From Balanoglossus misakiensis (taxonomy: Eukaryota > Hemichordata), in the NCBI GenBank assembly GCA_040954595.2, contig CM082596.2:10726001-10790000 (forward strand): a stretch of DNA of 64,000 bases. Direction: 5' to 3'. Both the position numbers and the translations under genes were made by a program. The notes under the pieces are model-generated. The model saw nothing but the letters and a program-made list of their open reading frames with translations, was not told the DNA's origin and did not search any database. Position 1 is the stretch's first letter. Each line of letters begins with the position of its first letter. Below are positions 48,401 to 61,800 of this stretch, in pieces.

Positions 48401-50936
48401 GACGATTTTCGTGAGCCGTAACCCATGATTTTTTTCAAAAAATGCAGAAATTTTGAACTTTCGCAAAGTCGAAAAATTGTCATTTTTGGACGATTTTCGT
48501 GAGCCGTAACCCATGATTTTTTTCAAAAAATGCAGAAATTTTGAATGTTCGCAAAGTAGAAAAATTGTCATTTTTAGACGATTTTCGTGAGCCTTGACCA
48601 ATGATTTTTTTCAAAAAATGCAGAAATTTAGAAGTTTTGCAAAGTAGAAAAATTGTCATTTTTGGACGATTTTCGTGAGCCGTGACCCATGATTTTTTTC
48701 AAAAAATGCAGAAATTTAGAACTTTTGCAAAGTCAAAAAATTTTCATTTTTGAAATATTTTCGTGAGCCGTAACCCATGATTTTTTTTCAAAAAATGCAG
48801 AAATTTTGAACTTTCGCAAAGTCAAAAAAATGTCATTTTTGGACGATTTTCGTGAGCCGTGACCCATGATTTTTTTCAAAAAATGCAGAAATTTTGAATG
48901 TTCGCAAAGTAGAAAAATTGTCATTTTTGGACGATTTTCGTGAGCCGTAACCCATGATTTTTTTCAAAAAATGCAGAAATTTTGAACTTTCGCAAAGTCG
49001 AAAAATTGTCATTTTTGGACGATTTTCGTGAGCCGTAACCCATGATTTTTTTCAAAAAATGCAGAAATTTTAAACTTTCGCAAAGTCGAAAAATTGTCAT
49101 TTTTGGACGATTTTCGTGAGCCGTAACCCATGATTTTTTTCAAAAAATGCAGAAATTTTGAATGTTCGCAAAGTAGAAAAATTGTCATTTTTAGACGATT
49201 TTCGTGAGCCTTGACCAATGATTTTTTTTCAAAAAATGCAGAAATTTAGAAGTTTTGCAAAGTAGAAAAATTGTCATTTTTGGACGATTTTCGTGAGCCG
49301 TGACCCATGATTTTTTTCAAAAAATGCAGAAATTTAGAACTTTTGCAAAGTCAAAAAATTTTCATTTTTGAAATATTTTCGTGAGCCGTAACCCATGATT
49401 TTTTTTCAAAAAATGCAGAAATTTTGAACTTTCGCAAAGTCAAAAAAATGTCATTTTTGGACGATTTTCGTGAGCCGTGACCCATGATTTTTTTCAAAAA
49501 ATGCAGAAATTTTGAATGTTCGCAAAGTAGAAAAATTGTCATTTTTGGACGATTTTCGTGAGCCGTGACCCATGATTTTTTCAAAAAATGCAGAAATTTT
49601 GAATGTTCGCAAAGTAGAAAAATTGTCATTTTTGGACGATTTTCGTGAGCCGTAACCCATGATTTTTTTCAAAAAATGCAGAAATTTAGAACTTTCGCAA
49701 AGTAGAAAAATTGTCATTTTTGGACGATTTTCGTGAGCCGTGACCCATGATTTTTTCAAAAAATGCAGAAATTTTGAATGTTCGCAAAGTAGAAAAATTG
49801 TCATTTTTGGACGATTTTCGTGAGCCTTAACCCATGATTTTTTTTTTTTAAATGCAGAAATTTTGAACTTTTGCAAAGTCGATGAATTGTCATTTTTGGA
49901 CGATTTTCGTGAGCCGTAACCCATGATTTTTTTCAAAAAATGCAGAAATTTGAAAATTCGCAAAGTCGAAAAATTGTCCTTTTTGGACGATTTTCGTGAG
50001 ACGTAACCAATGATTTTTTTCAAAAAATGCAGAAATTTTGAACTTTCGCAAAGTCGAAAAATTGTCATTTTGGACGATTTTAGTGAGCCGTAACCCATGA
50101 TTTTTTTCAAAAATGCAGAAATTTTGAATTTTCGCAAAGTAGAAAAAATTTCATTTTAGAACGATATTCGTGAGCCGTAACCCATGATTTTTTCAAAAAA
50201 TGCAGAAATTTAGAACTTTCGCAAAGTAGAAAAATTGTCATTTTTAGACAATTTTCGTGAGCCGTGACCCATGATTTTTTTCAAAAATGCAGAAATTTTG
50301 AACTTTTGCAAAGTCGATGAATTGTCCTTTTTGGACGATTTTCGTGAGACGTAACCAATGATTTTTTTCAAAAAATGCAGAAATTTTGAACTTTCGCAAA
50401 GTCGAAAAATTGTCATTTTGGACGATTTTAGTGAGCCGTAACCCATGATTTTTTTCAAAAATGCAGAAATTTTGAATTTTCGCAAAATAGAAAAATTGTC
50501 ATTTTAGAACGATATTCGTGAGCCGTAACCCATGATTTTTTCAAAAAATGCAGAAATTTAGAACTTTCGCAAAGTAGAAAAATTGTCATTTTTAGACGAT
50601 TTTCGTGAGCCGTGACCCATGATTTTTTCAAAAAATGCAGAAATTTTGAATGTTCGCAAAGTAGAAAAATTGTCATTTTTGGACGATTTTCGTGAGCCGT
50701 AACCCATGATTTTTTTCAAAAAATGCAGAAATTTTGAACATTCGCAAAGTCGAAAAATTGTCATTTTTGGACGATTTTCGTGAGCCTTAACCCATGATTT
50801 TTTTTTTTTTTAATGCAGAAATTTTGAACTTTTGCAAAGTCGATGAATTGTCATTTTTGGACGATTTTCGTGAGCCGTAACCCATGATTTTTTTCAAAAA
50901 ATGCAGAAATTTTGAAAATTCGCAAAGTCGAAAAAT
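42420..50936. repeat. Satellite B higher-order blocks: 16-mer (1406 bp) then 37-mer (3245 bp)
   Basis: The marker variant catgacttttttc occurs near 43075, 44481 and 47726. The first pair is 1406 bp apart (16 monomers) and the second 3245 bp apart (37 monomers). Many further variants within 44447-47691 recur in order at +3245 or +3246, so about 3.2 kb is duplicated in tandem. Confidence 0.85.
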
Positions 50937-53900
50937 TGTCCTTTTTGGACGATTTTCGTGAGACGTAACCCATGATTTTTTTCAAAAAATGCAGAAATTT
51001 TGAACTTTCGCAAAGTCGAAAAATTGTCATTTTGGACGATTTTAGTGAGCCGTAACCCATGATTTTTTTCAAAAATGCAGAAATTTTGAATTTTCGCAAA
51101 GTAGAAAAATTGTCATTTTAGAACGATATTCGTGAGCCGTAACCCATGATTTTTTCAAAAAATGCAGAAATTTTGAACTTTTGCAAAGTCGAAAAATTGG
51201 CATTTTTGGACGATTTTCGTGAGCCGTAACCCATGATTTTTTTCAAAAAATGCAAAACTTTTGAACATTCGCAAAGTCGAAAAATTGTCATTTTTGGACG
51301 ATTTTCATGAGCCGTAACCGTGATTTTTTTCAAAAAATGCAGAAATTTAGAACTTTCGCAAAGTCGAAAAATGTCATTTTTGGACGATTTTCGTGAGCCT
51401 TGACCAATGATTTTTTTCAAAAAATGCAGAAATTTAGAACTTTTGCAAAGTAGAAATATTGTCATTTTTGGACGATTTTCGTGAGCCGTGACACATGATT
51501 TTTTTCAAAAAATGCAGAAATTTAGAACTTTTGCAAAGTCAAAAAATTTTCATTTTTGGACTATTTTCGTGAGCCGTGACCCATGATTTTTTTCAAAAAA
51601 TGCAGAAATTTAGAACTTTTGCAAAGTCAAAAAATTTTCATTTTTGGACTATTTTCGTGAGCCGTAACCCATGATTTTTTTCAAAAAATGCAGAAATTTT
51701 GAACTTTCGCAAAGTCAAAAAAATGTCATTTTTGGACGATTTTCGTGAGCCGTAACCCATGATTTTTTTCAAAAAATGCAGAAATTTAGAACTTTCGCAA
51801 AGTAGAAAAATTGTCATTTTTGGACGATTTTCGTGAGCCGTAACCCCGTGATTTTTTTCAAAAAATGCAGAAATTTTGAATGTTCGCAAAGTAGAAAAGT
51901 TGTCATTTTTGGACGATTTTCGTGAGCCGTAACCCATGATTTTTTTCAAAAAATGCAGAAATTTTGAACTTTCGCAAAGTCGAAAAATTGTCATTTTGGA
52001 CGATTTTAGTGAGCCGTAACCCATGATTTTTTTCAAAAATGCAGAAATTTTGAATTTTCGCAAAGTAGAAAAATTGTCATTTTTGAACGATTTTCGTGAG
52101 CCGTAACCCATGATTTTTTTCAAAAAATGCAGAAATTTTGAACATTCGCAAAGTCGAAAAATTGTCATTTTAGAACGATATTCGTGAGCCGTAACCCATG
52201 ATTTTTTCAAAAAATGCAGAAATTTTGAACTTTTGCAAAGTCGAAAAATTGGCATTTTTGGACTATTTTCGTGAGCCGTAACCCATGATTTTTTTCAAAA
52301 AATGCAAAACTTTTGAACATTCGCAAAGTCGAAAAATTGTCATTTTTGGACGATTTTCATGAGCCGTGACCCATGATTTTTTTCAAAAAATGCAGAAATT
52401 TAGAACTTTCGCAAAGTCGAAAAATTGTCATTTTTGGACGATTTTCGTGAGCCGTGACCCATGATTTTTTTCAAAAAATGCAGAAATTTTGAATGTTCGC
52501 AAAGTAGAAAAATTGTCATTTTTGGACGATTTTCGTGAGCCGTAACCCATGATTTTTTTCAAAAAATGCAGAAATTTTGAACTTTCGCAAAGTCGAAAAA
52601 TTGTCATTTTGGACGATTTTAGTGAGCCGTAACCCATGATTTTTTTCAAAAATGCAGAAATTTTGAATTTTCGCAAAGTAGAAAAATTGTCATTTTTGAA
52701 CGATTTTCGTGAGCCGTAACCCATGATTTTTTTCAAAAAATGCAGAAATTTTGAACATTCGCAAAGTCGAAAAATTGTCATTTTAGAACGATATTCGTGA
52801 GCCGTAACCCATGATTTTTTCAAAAAATGCAGAAATTTAGAACTTTTGCAAAGTCAAAAAATTGTCATTTTGGAATATTTTCGTGAGCCGTAACCCATGA
52901 TTTTTTTCAAAAAATGCAGAAATTTTAAACTTTCGCAAAGTCAAAAAAATGTCATTTTTGGACGATTTTCGTGAGCCGTAACCCATGATTTTTTTCAAAA
53001 AATGCAGAAATTTTGAACTTTCGCAAAGTCGAAAAAATGTCATTTTTGGACGATTTTCGTGAGCCGTAACCCATGATTTTTTTCAAAAAATGCAGAAATT
53101 TTGAATGTTCGCAAAGTAGAAAAATTGTCATTTTTAGACGATTTTCGTGAGCCTTGACCAATGATTTTTTTCAAAAAATGCAGAAATTTAGAAGTTTTGC
53201 AAAGTCAAAAAATTTTCATTTTTGAAATATTTTCGTGAGCCGTAACCCATGATTTTTTTCAAAAAATGCAGAAATTTTGAACATTCGCAAAGTCGAAAAA
53301 TTGTCATTTTAGAACGATATTCGTGAGCCGTAACCCATGATTTTTTCAAAAAATGCAGAAATTTAGAACTTTTGCAAAGTCAAAAAATTGTCATTTTGGA
53401 ATATTTTCGTGAGCCGTAACCCATGATTTTTTTCAAAAAATGCAGAAATTTTAAACTTTCGCAAAGTCAAAAAAATGTCATTTTTGGACGATTTTCGTGA
53501 GCCGTAACCCATGATTTTTTTCAAAAAATGCAGAAATTTTGAACTTTCGCAAAGTCGAAAAAATGTCATTTTTGGACGATTTTCGTGAGCCGTAACCCAT
53601 GATTTTTTTCTAAAAATGCAGAAATTTTGAATGTTCGCAAAGTAGAAAAATTGTCATTTTTAGACGATTTTCGTGAGCCTTGACCAATGATTTTTTTCAA
53701 AAAATGCAGAAATTTAGAAGTTTTTCAAAGTAGAAAAATTGTCATTTTTGGACGATTTTCGTGAGCCGTGACCCATGATTTTTTTCAAAAAATGCAGAAA
53801 TTTAGAACTTTTGCAAAAAATTTTCATTTTTGAAATATTTTCGTGAGCCGTAACCCATGATTTTTTTCAAAAAATGCAGAAATTTTGAACTTTCGCAAAG

Positions 53901-54353
53901 TCAAAAAAATGTCATTTTTGGACGATTTTCGTGAGCCGTGACCCATGATTTTTTTCAAAAAATGCAGAAATTTTGAATGTTCGCAATGTAGAAAAATTGT
54001 CATTTTTGGACGATTTTCGTGAGCCGTAACCCATGATTTTTTTCAAAAAATGCAGAAATTTTGAACTTTCGCAAAGTCGAAAAATTGTCATTTTTGGACG
54101 ATTTTCGTGAGCCGTAACCCATGATTTTTTTCAAAAAATGCAGAAATTTAGAACTTTCGCAAAGTAGAAAAATTGTCATTTTTGGACGATTTTCGTGAGC
54201 CGTGACCCATGATTTTTTCAAAAAATGCAGAAATTTTGAATGTTCGCAAAGTAGAAAAATTGTCATTTTTGGACGATTTTCGTGAGCCGTAACCCATGAT
54301 TTTTTTCAAAAATGCAGAAATTTTGAACTTTTGCAAAGTCGAAAAATTGTCAT

Positions 54354-54453
54354 NNNNNNNNNNNNNNNNNNNNNNNNNNNNNNNNNNNNNNNNNNNNNNN
54401 NNNNNNNNNNNNNNNNNNNNNNNNNNNNNNNNNNNNNNNNNNNNNNNNNNNNN
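54354..54453. other. Assembly gap, 100 N
   Basis: Exactly 100 N inside satellite B, the usual placeholder for a gap of unknown size. The true array length is therefore unknown. Frames read across it are artefacts. Confidence 0.97.
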
Positions 54454-57400
54454 AAAATGCAGAAATTTAGAACTTTCGCAAAGTCGAAAAATTGTCATTT
54501 TTGGACGATTTTCGTGAGCCTTGACCAATGATTTTTTTCAAAAAATGCAGAAATTTAGAACTTTTGCAAAGTAGAAATATTGTCATTTTTGGACGATTTT
54601 CGTGATCCGTGACCCATGATTTTTTTCAAAAAATGCAGAAATTTAGAACTTTTGCAAAGTCAAAAAAATGTCATTTCTGGACTATTTTCGTGAGCCGTGA
54701 CCCATGATTTTTTTCAAAAAATGCAGAAATTTTGAACATTCGCAAAGTCGAAAAATTGTCATTTTAGAACGATATTCGTGAGCCGTAACCCATGATTTTT
54801 TCAAAAAATGCAGAAATTTAGAACTTTTGCAAAGTAGAAATATTGTCATTTTTGGACGATTTTCGTGAGCCGTGACCCATGATATTTTTCAAAAAATGCA
54901 GAAATTTAGAACTTTTGCAAAGTCAAAACATTTTCATTTTTGGACTATTTTCGTGAGCCGTGACCCATGATTTTTTTCAAAAAATGCAGAAATTTAGAAC
55001 TTTTGCAAAGTCAAAAAATTTTCATTTTTGGACTATTTTCGTGAGCCGTAACCCATGATTTTTTCAAGAAATGCAGAAATTTTGAACTTTCGCAAAGTCA
55101 AAAAAATGTCATTTTTGGACGATTTTCGTGAGCCGTAACCCATGATTTTTTTCAAAAAATGCAGAAATTTAGAACTTTCGCAAAGTAGAAAAATTGTCAT
55201 TTTTGGACGATTTTCGTGAGCCGTGACCCATGATTTTTTTCAAAAAATGCAGAAATTTTGCACTTTTGCAAAGTCGAAAAATTGTCATTTTTGGACGATT
55301 TTCGTGAGCCGTAACCCATGATTTTTTTCAAAAAATGCAGAAATTTTGAACATTCGCAAAGTCGAAAAATTGTCATTTTTGGACGATTTTTGTGAGCCTT
55401 GACCCATGATTTTTTTTTTTAAATGCAGAAATTTTGAACTTTTGCAAAGTCGATGAATTGTCATTTTTGGACGAATTTCGTGAGCCGTAACCCATGATTT
55501 TTTTCAAAAAATGCAGAAATTTAGAACTTTCGCAAAGTAGAAAAATTGTCATTTTTGGACGATTTTCGTGAGCCGTGACCCATGATTTTTTTCAAAAAAT
55601 GCAGAAATTTTGAATTTTCGCAAAGTAGAAAAATTGTCATTTTTGGACGATTTTCGTGAGCCTTGACCCATAATTTTTTTTTTTTAAATGCAGAAATTTT
55701 GAACTTTTGCAAAGTCGATGAATTGTCATTTTTGGACGATTTTCGTGAGCCGTGACCCATGATTTTTTTCAAAAAATGCATAAATTTTGAACTTTTGCTA
55801 AGTCGATGAATTGTCATTTTTGGACGATTTTCGTGAGCCGTGACCCATGATTTTTTTCAAAAAATGCATAAATTTTGAACTTTTGCTAAGTCGAAAAATT
55901 GTCATTTTTGGACGATTTTCGTGAGCCGTGACCCATGATTTTTTTCAAAAAATGCAGAAATTTAGAACTTTTGCAAAGTAGAAAAATTGGCATTTTTGGA
56001 CGATTTTCGTGAGCCGTGACCCATGATTTTTTTAAAAAAATGCTGAAATTTTGAACTTTTGCAAAGTCGATGAATTGTCATTTTTGGACGAATTTCGTGA
56101 GCCGTAACCCATGATTTTTTTCAAAAAATGCAGAAATTTAGAACTTTCGCAAAGTAGAAAAATTGTCATTTTTGGACGATTTTCGTGAGCCGTGACCCAT
56201 GATTTTTTTCAAAAAATGCAGAAATTTTGAATTTTCGCAAAGTAGAAAAATTGTCATTTTTGGACGATTTTCGTGAGCATTGACCCATAATTTTTTTTTT
56301 TTAAATGCAGAAATTTTGAACTTTTGCAAAGTCGAAAAATTGTCATTTTTGGACGATTTTCGTGAGCCGTGACCCATGATTTTTTTTAAAAAATGCAGAA
56401 ATTTAGAACTTTTGCAAAGTCAAAAAAATTGTCATTTTTGGACGATTTTCGTGAGCCGTAACCCATGATTTTTTTCAAAAAATGCAGAAATTTTGAACAT
56501 TCGCAAAGTCGAAAAATTGTCATTTTAGAACGATTTTCGTGAGCCGTAACCCATGATTTTTTTCAAAAAATGCAGAAATTTTGAACTTTTGCAAAGTCGA
56601 AAAATTGGCATTTTTGGACGATTTTCGTGAGCCGTAACCCATGATTTTTTTTCAAAAAATGCATAAATTTTGAATTTTCGCAAAGTAGAAAAATCGTCAT
56701 TTTTGGACTATTTTCGTGAGCCGTAACCATGATTTTTTTCAAAAAATGCTGAAATTTTGAACTGTCGCAAAGTCGAAAAATTGTCATTTTTGGACGATTT
56801 TTGTGAGCCGTGACCCATGATTTTTTTCAAAAAATGCAGAAATTTAGAACTTTTGCAAAGTAGAAAAATTGGCATTTTTGGACGATTTTCGTGAGCCGTG
56901 ACCCATGATTTTTTTTAAAAAATGCTGAAATTTTGAACTTTCGCAAAGTTCAATAATTGTCGTTTTTGGACGATTTTCGTGAGCCGTGACCCATGATTTT
57001 TTTTTCAAAAAATGCAGAAATTTTGAACTTTTGCAAAGTCGAAAAATAGGCATTTTTGGACGATTTTCGTGAGCCGTAACCCATGATTTTTTTTCAAAAA
57101 ATGCAGAAATTTAAAACTTTCGCAATGTCGAAAAATTGTCATTTTTGAACGATATTCGTGAGCCGTAACCCATGATTTTTTTCAAAAAATGCAGAAATTT
57201 TGAAATTTTGCAAAGTTGAAAAATTGGCATTTTTGGACGATTTTCGTGAGCCGTGACCCATGATTTTTTTCAAAAAATGCAGAAATTTAGAACTTTTGCA
57301 AAGTAGAAAAATTGGCATTTTTGGACGATTTTCGTGAGCCGTGACCCATGATTTTTTAAAAAAAATGCTGAAATTTTGAACTTTCGCAAAGTCGAATAAT

Positions 57401-58849
57401 TGTCGTTTTTGGACGATTTTCGTGAGCCGTGACCCATGATTTTTTTCAAAAAATGCAGAAATTTTGCAAAGTTGAAAAATTGGCATTTTTTGACGATTTT
57501 CGTGAGCCGTGACCCATGATTTTTTTCAAAAAATGCAGAAATTTTGAACTTTTGCAAAGTCGAAAAATTGGCATTTTTGGACGATTTTCGTGCGCCGTGA
57601 CCCATGATTTTTTTTTTAAAAAATGCAGAAATTTTGAATTTTCGCAAAGTTGAAAAATTGTCATTTTTGGAAAATTTTCGTGAGCCGTAACCCATGATTT
57701 TTTTTTTCAAAAAATGCAGAAATTTTAAACTTTTGCAAAGTCGAAAAATTGTCATTTTTGGACGATTTTCGTGAGCCGTAACCCATGATTTTTTTCAAAA
57801 AAAGCAGAAATTTTGAACTTTTGCAAAGTCGAAAAATTGTCATTTTAGGACGATTTTCGTGAGACGTAACCCATGATTTTTTTCAAAAAATGCAGAAATT
57901 TTGAACTTTCGCAAAGTCGAAAAATTGTCATTTTTGGACGATTTTCGTGAGCCGTAACCCATGATTTTTTTCAAAAAAAATGCAGAAATTTAGAACTTTC
58001 GCAAAGTCGAAAAATTGTCATTTTTGGACGATTTTCGTGAGCCGTAACCCATGATTTTTTTTCAAAAAAATGCAGAAATTTAGAACTTTCGCAAAGTAGA
58101 AAAATTGTCATTTTTGGACGATTTTCGTGAGCCTTGACCAATGATCTTTTTCAAAAAATGCAGAAATTTTGAACTTTTGCAAAGCAGAAAAATTGTCATT
58201 TTTGGACGATTTTCGTGAGCCGTGACCCATGATTTTTTTCAAAAAATGCAGAAATTTAGAACTTTTGCAAAGTCAACAAATTGTCATTTTTGGACTATTT
58301 TCGTGAGCCGTAACCCATGATTTTTTTCAAAAAATGCAGAAATTTTGAACTTTCGCAAAGGCAAAAAAATGTCATTTTTCGACGATTTTCGTGAGCCGTG
58401 ACCCATGATTTTTTTTCAAAAAATGCAGAAATTTTGAATTTTCGCAAAGTAGAAAAATTGTCATTGTTGGACGATTTTTGTGAGCCGTAACCCATGATTT
58501 TTTTCAAAAAATGCAGAAATTTTGAACATTCGCAAAGTCGAAAAATTGTCATTTTAGAACGATTTTCGTGAGCCGTAACCCATGATTGTTTCAAAAAATG
58601 CAGAAATTTTGAACTTTTGCAAAGTCGAAAAATTGGCATTTTTGGACGATTTTCGTGAGCCGTGACCCATGTTTTTTTTTTAAAAATGCAGATATTTTGA
58701 ATTTTCGCAAAGTAGAAAAATTGTCATTTTTGGATGATTTTCGTGAGCCGTAACCCATGATTTTTTTCAAAAAATGCAGAAATTTTGAACTTTTGCAAAG
58801 TCGAAAAATTGGCATTTTTGGACGATTTTCGTGAGCCGTAACCCATGAT

Positions 58850-61800
58850 TTTTTTCAAAAAATGCATAAATTTTGAATTTTCGCAAAGTAGAAAAATCGT
58901 CATTTTTGGACGATTTTCGTGAGCCGTAACCCATGATTTTTTTTTCAAAAAATGCAGAAATTTTAAACTTTTGCAAAGTCGAAAAATTGGCATTTTTGGA
59001 CGATTTTCGTGAGCCGTAACCCATGATTTTTTTCAAAAAAAGCAGAAATTTTGAACTTTTGCAAAGTCGAAAAATTGTCATTTTAGGACGATTTTCGTGA
59101 GACGTAACCCATGATTTTTTTCAAAAAATGCAGAAATTTTGAACTTTCGCAAAGTCGAAAAATTGTCATTTTTGGACGATTTTCGTGAGCCGTAACCCAT
59201 GATTTTTTTCAAAAAAATGCAGAAATTTAGAACTTTCGCAAAGTCGAAAAATTTTCATTTTTGGACGATTTTCGTGAGCCGTAACCCATGATTTTTTTCA
59301 AAAAAATGCAGAAATTTAGAACTTTCGCAAAGTAGAAAAATTGGCATTTTTGGACGATTTTCGTGAGCCTTGACCAATGATCTTTTTCAAAAAATGCAGA
59401 AATTTTGAACTTTTGCAAAGCAGAAAAATTGTCATTTTTGGACGATTTTCGTGAGCCGTGACCCATGATTTTTTTCAAAAAATGCAGAAATTTAGAACTT
59501 TTGCAAAGTCAAAAAATTTTCATTTTTGGACTATTTTCGTGAGCCGTAACCCATGATTTTTTTCAAAAAATGCAGAAATTTTGAACTTTCGCAAAGGCAA
59601 AAAAAATGTCATTTTTCGACGATTTTCGTGAGCCGTGACCCATGATTTTTTTTCAAAAAATGCAGAAATTTTGAATTTTCGCAAAGTAGAAAAATTGTCA
59701 TTTTTGGACGATTTTCGTGAGCCGTAACCCATGATTTTTTTCAAAAAATGCAGAAATTTTGAACATTCGCAAAGTCGAAAAATTGTCATTTTAGAACGAT
59801 TTTCGTGAGCCGTAACCCATGATTTTTTCAAAAAAAAGCAGAAATTTTGAACTTTTGCAAAGTCGAAAAATTGGCATTTTTGGACGATTTTCGTGAGCCG
59901 TGACCCATGTTTTTTTTTAAAAAATGCAGAAATTTTGAATTTTCGCAAAGTAGAAAAATTGTCATTTTTGGACGATTTTCGTGAGCCGTAACCCATGATT
60001 TTTTTCAAAAAATGCAGAAATTTTGAACTTTTGCAAAGTCGAAAAATTGGCATTTTTGGACGATTTTCGTGAGCCGTAACCCATGATTTTTTTCAAAAAA
60101 TGCAGAAATTTTGCAAAGTTGAAAAATTGGCATTTTTTGACGATTTTCGTGAGCCGTGACCCATGATTTTTTTCAAAAAATGCAGAAATTTTGAACTTTT
60201 GCAAAGTCGAAAAATTTGCATTTTTGGACGATTTTCGTGCGCCGTGACCCAAGATTTTTTTTTTAAAAAATGCAGAAATTTTTAATTTTCGCAAAGTTGA
60301 AAAATTGTCATTTTTGGAAAATTTTCGTGAGCCGTAACCCATGATTTTTTTTTTCAAAAAATGCAGAAATTTTAAACTTTTGCAAAGTCGAAAAATTTGG
60401 CATTTTTGGACGATTTTCGTGAGCCGTAACCCATGATTTTTTTCAAAAAAAGCAGAAATTTTGAACTTTTGCAAAGTCGAAAAATTGTCATTTTAGGACG
60501 ATTTCGTGAGACGTAACCCATGATTTTTTTCAAAAAAATGCAGAAATTTTGAACTTTCGCAAAGTCGAAAAATTGTCATTTTTGGACGATTTTCGTGAGC
60601 CGTAACCCATGATTTTTTTCAAAAAAAATGCAGAAATTTAGAACTTTCGCAAAGTCGAAAAATTGTCATTTTTGGACGATTTTCGTGAGCCGTAACCCAT
60701 GATTTTTTCAAAAAATGCAGAAATTTAGAACTTTCGCAAAGTAGAAAAATTGTCATTTTTGGACGATTTTCGTGAGCCTTGACCAATGATCTTTTTCAAA
60801 AAATGCAGAAATTTTGAACTTTTGCAAAGCAGAAAAATGTCATTTTTGGACGATTTTCGTGAGCCGTGACCCATGATTTTTTTCAAAAAATGCAGAAATT
60901 TAGAACTTTTGCAAAGTCAACAAATTGTCATTTTTGGACTATTTTCGTGAGCCGTAACCCATGATTTTTTCAAAAAATGCAGAAATTTTGAACTTTCGCA
61001 AAGGCAAAAAAATGTCATTTTTCGACGATTTTCGTGAGCCGTGACCCATGATTTTTTTTCAAAAAATGCAGAAATTTTGAATTTTCGCAAAGTAGAAAAA
61101 TTGTCATTGTTGGACGATTTTCGTGAGCCGTAACCCATGATTTTTTTCAAAAAATGCAGAAATTTTGAACATTCGCAAAGTCGAAAAATTGTCATTTTAG
61201 AACGATTTTCGTGAGCCGTAACCCATGATTTTTTCAAAAAATGCAGAAATTTTTGAACTTTTGCAAAGTCGAAAAATTGGCATTTTTGGACGATTTTCGT
61301 GAGCCGTGACCCATGTTTTTTTTTTAAAAATGCAGAAATTTTGAATTTTCGCAAAGTAGAAAAATTGTCATTTTTGGACGATTTTCGTGAGCCGTAACCC
61401 ATGATTTTTTTCAAAAAATGCAGAAATTTTGAACTTTTGCAAAGTCGAAAATTGGGCATTTTTGGACGATTTTCGTGAGCCGTAACCCATGATTTTTTTC
61501 AAAAAATGCATAAATTTTGAATTTTCGCAAAGTAGAAAAATCGTCATTTTTGGACGATTTTCGTGAGCCGTAACCCATGATTTTTTTTTTCAAAAAATGC
61601 AGAAATTTTAAACTTTTGCAAAGTCGAAAAATTGGCATTTTTGGACGATTTTCGTGAGCCGTAACCCATGATTTTTTTCAAAAAAAGCAGAAATTTTGAA
61701 CTTTTGCAAAGTCGAAAAATTGTCATTTTAGGACGATTTTCGTGAGACGTAACCCATGATTTTTTTCAAAAAATGCAGAAATTTAGAACTTTCGCAAAGT

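Noticed and set aside
54148-54531. Frames spanning the run of N
   Set aside because: Created by reading through an assembly gap.
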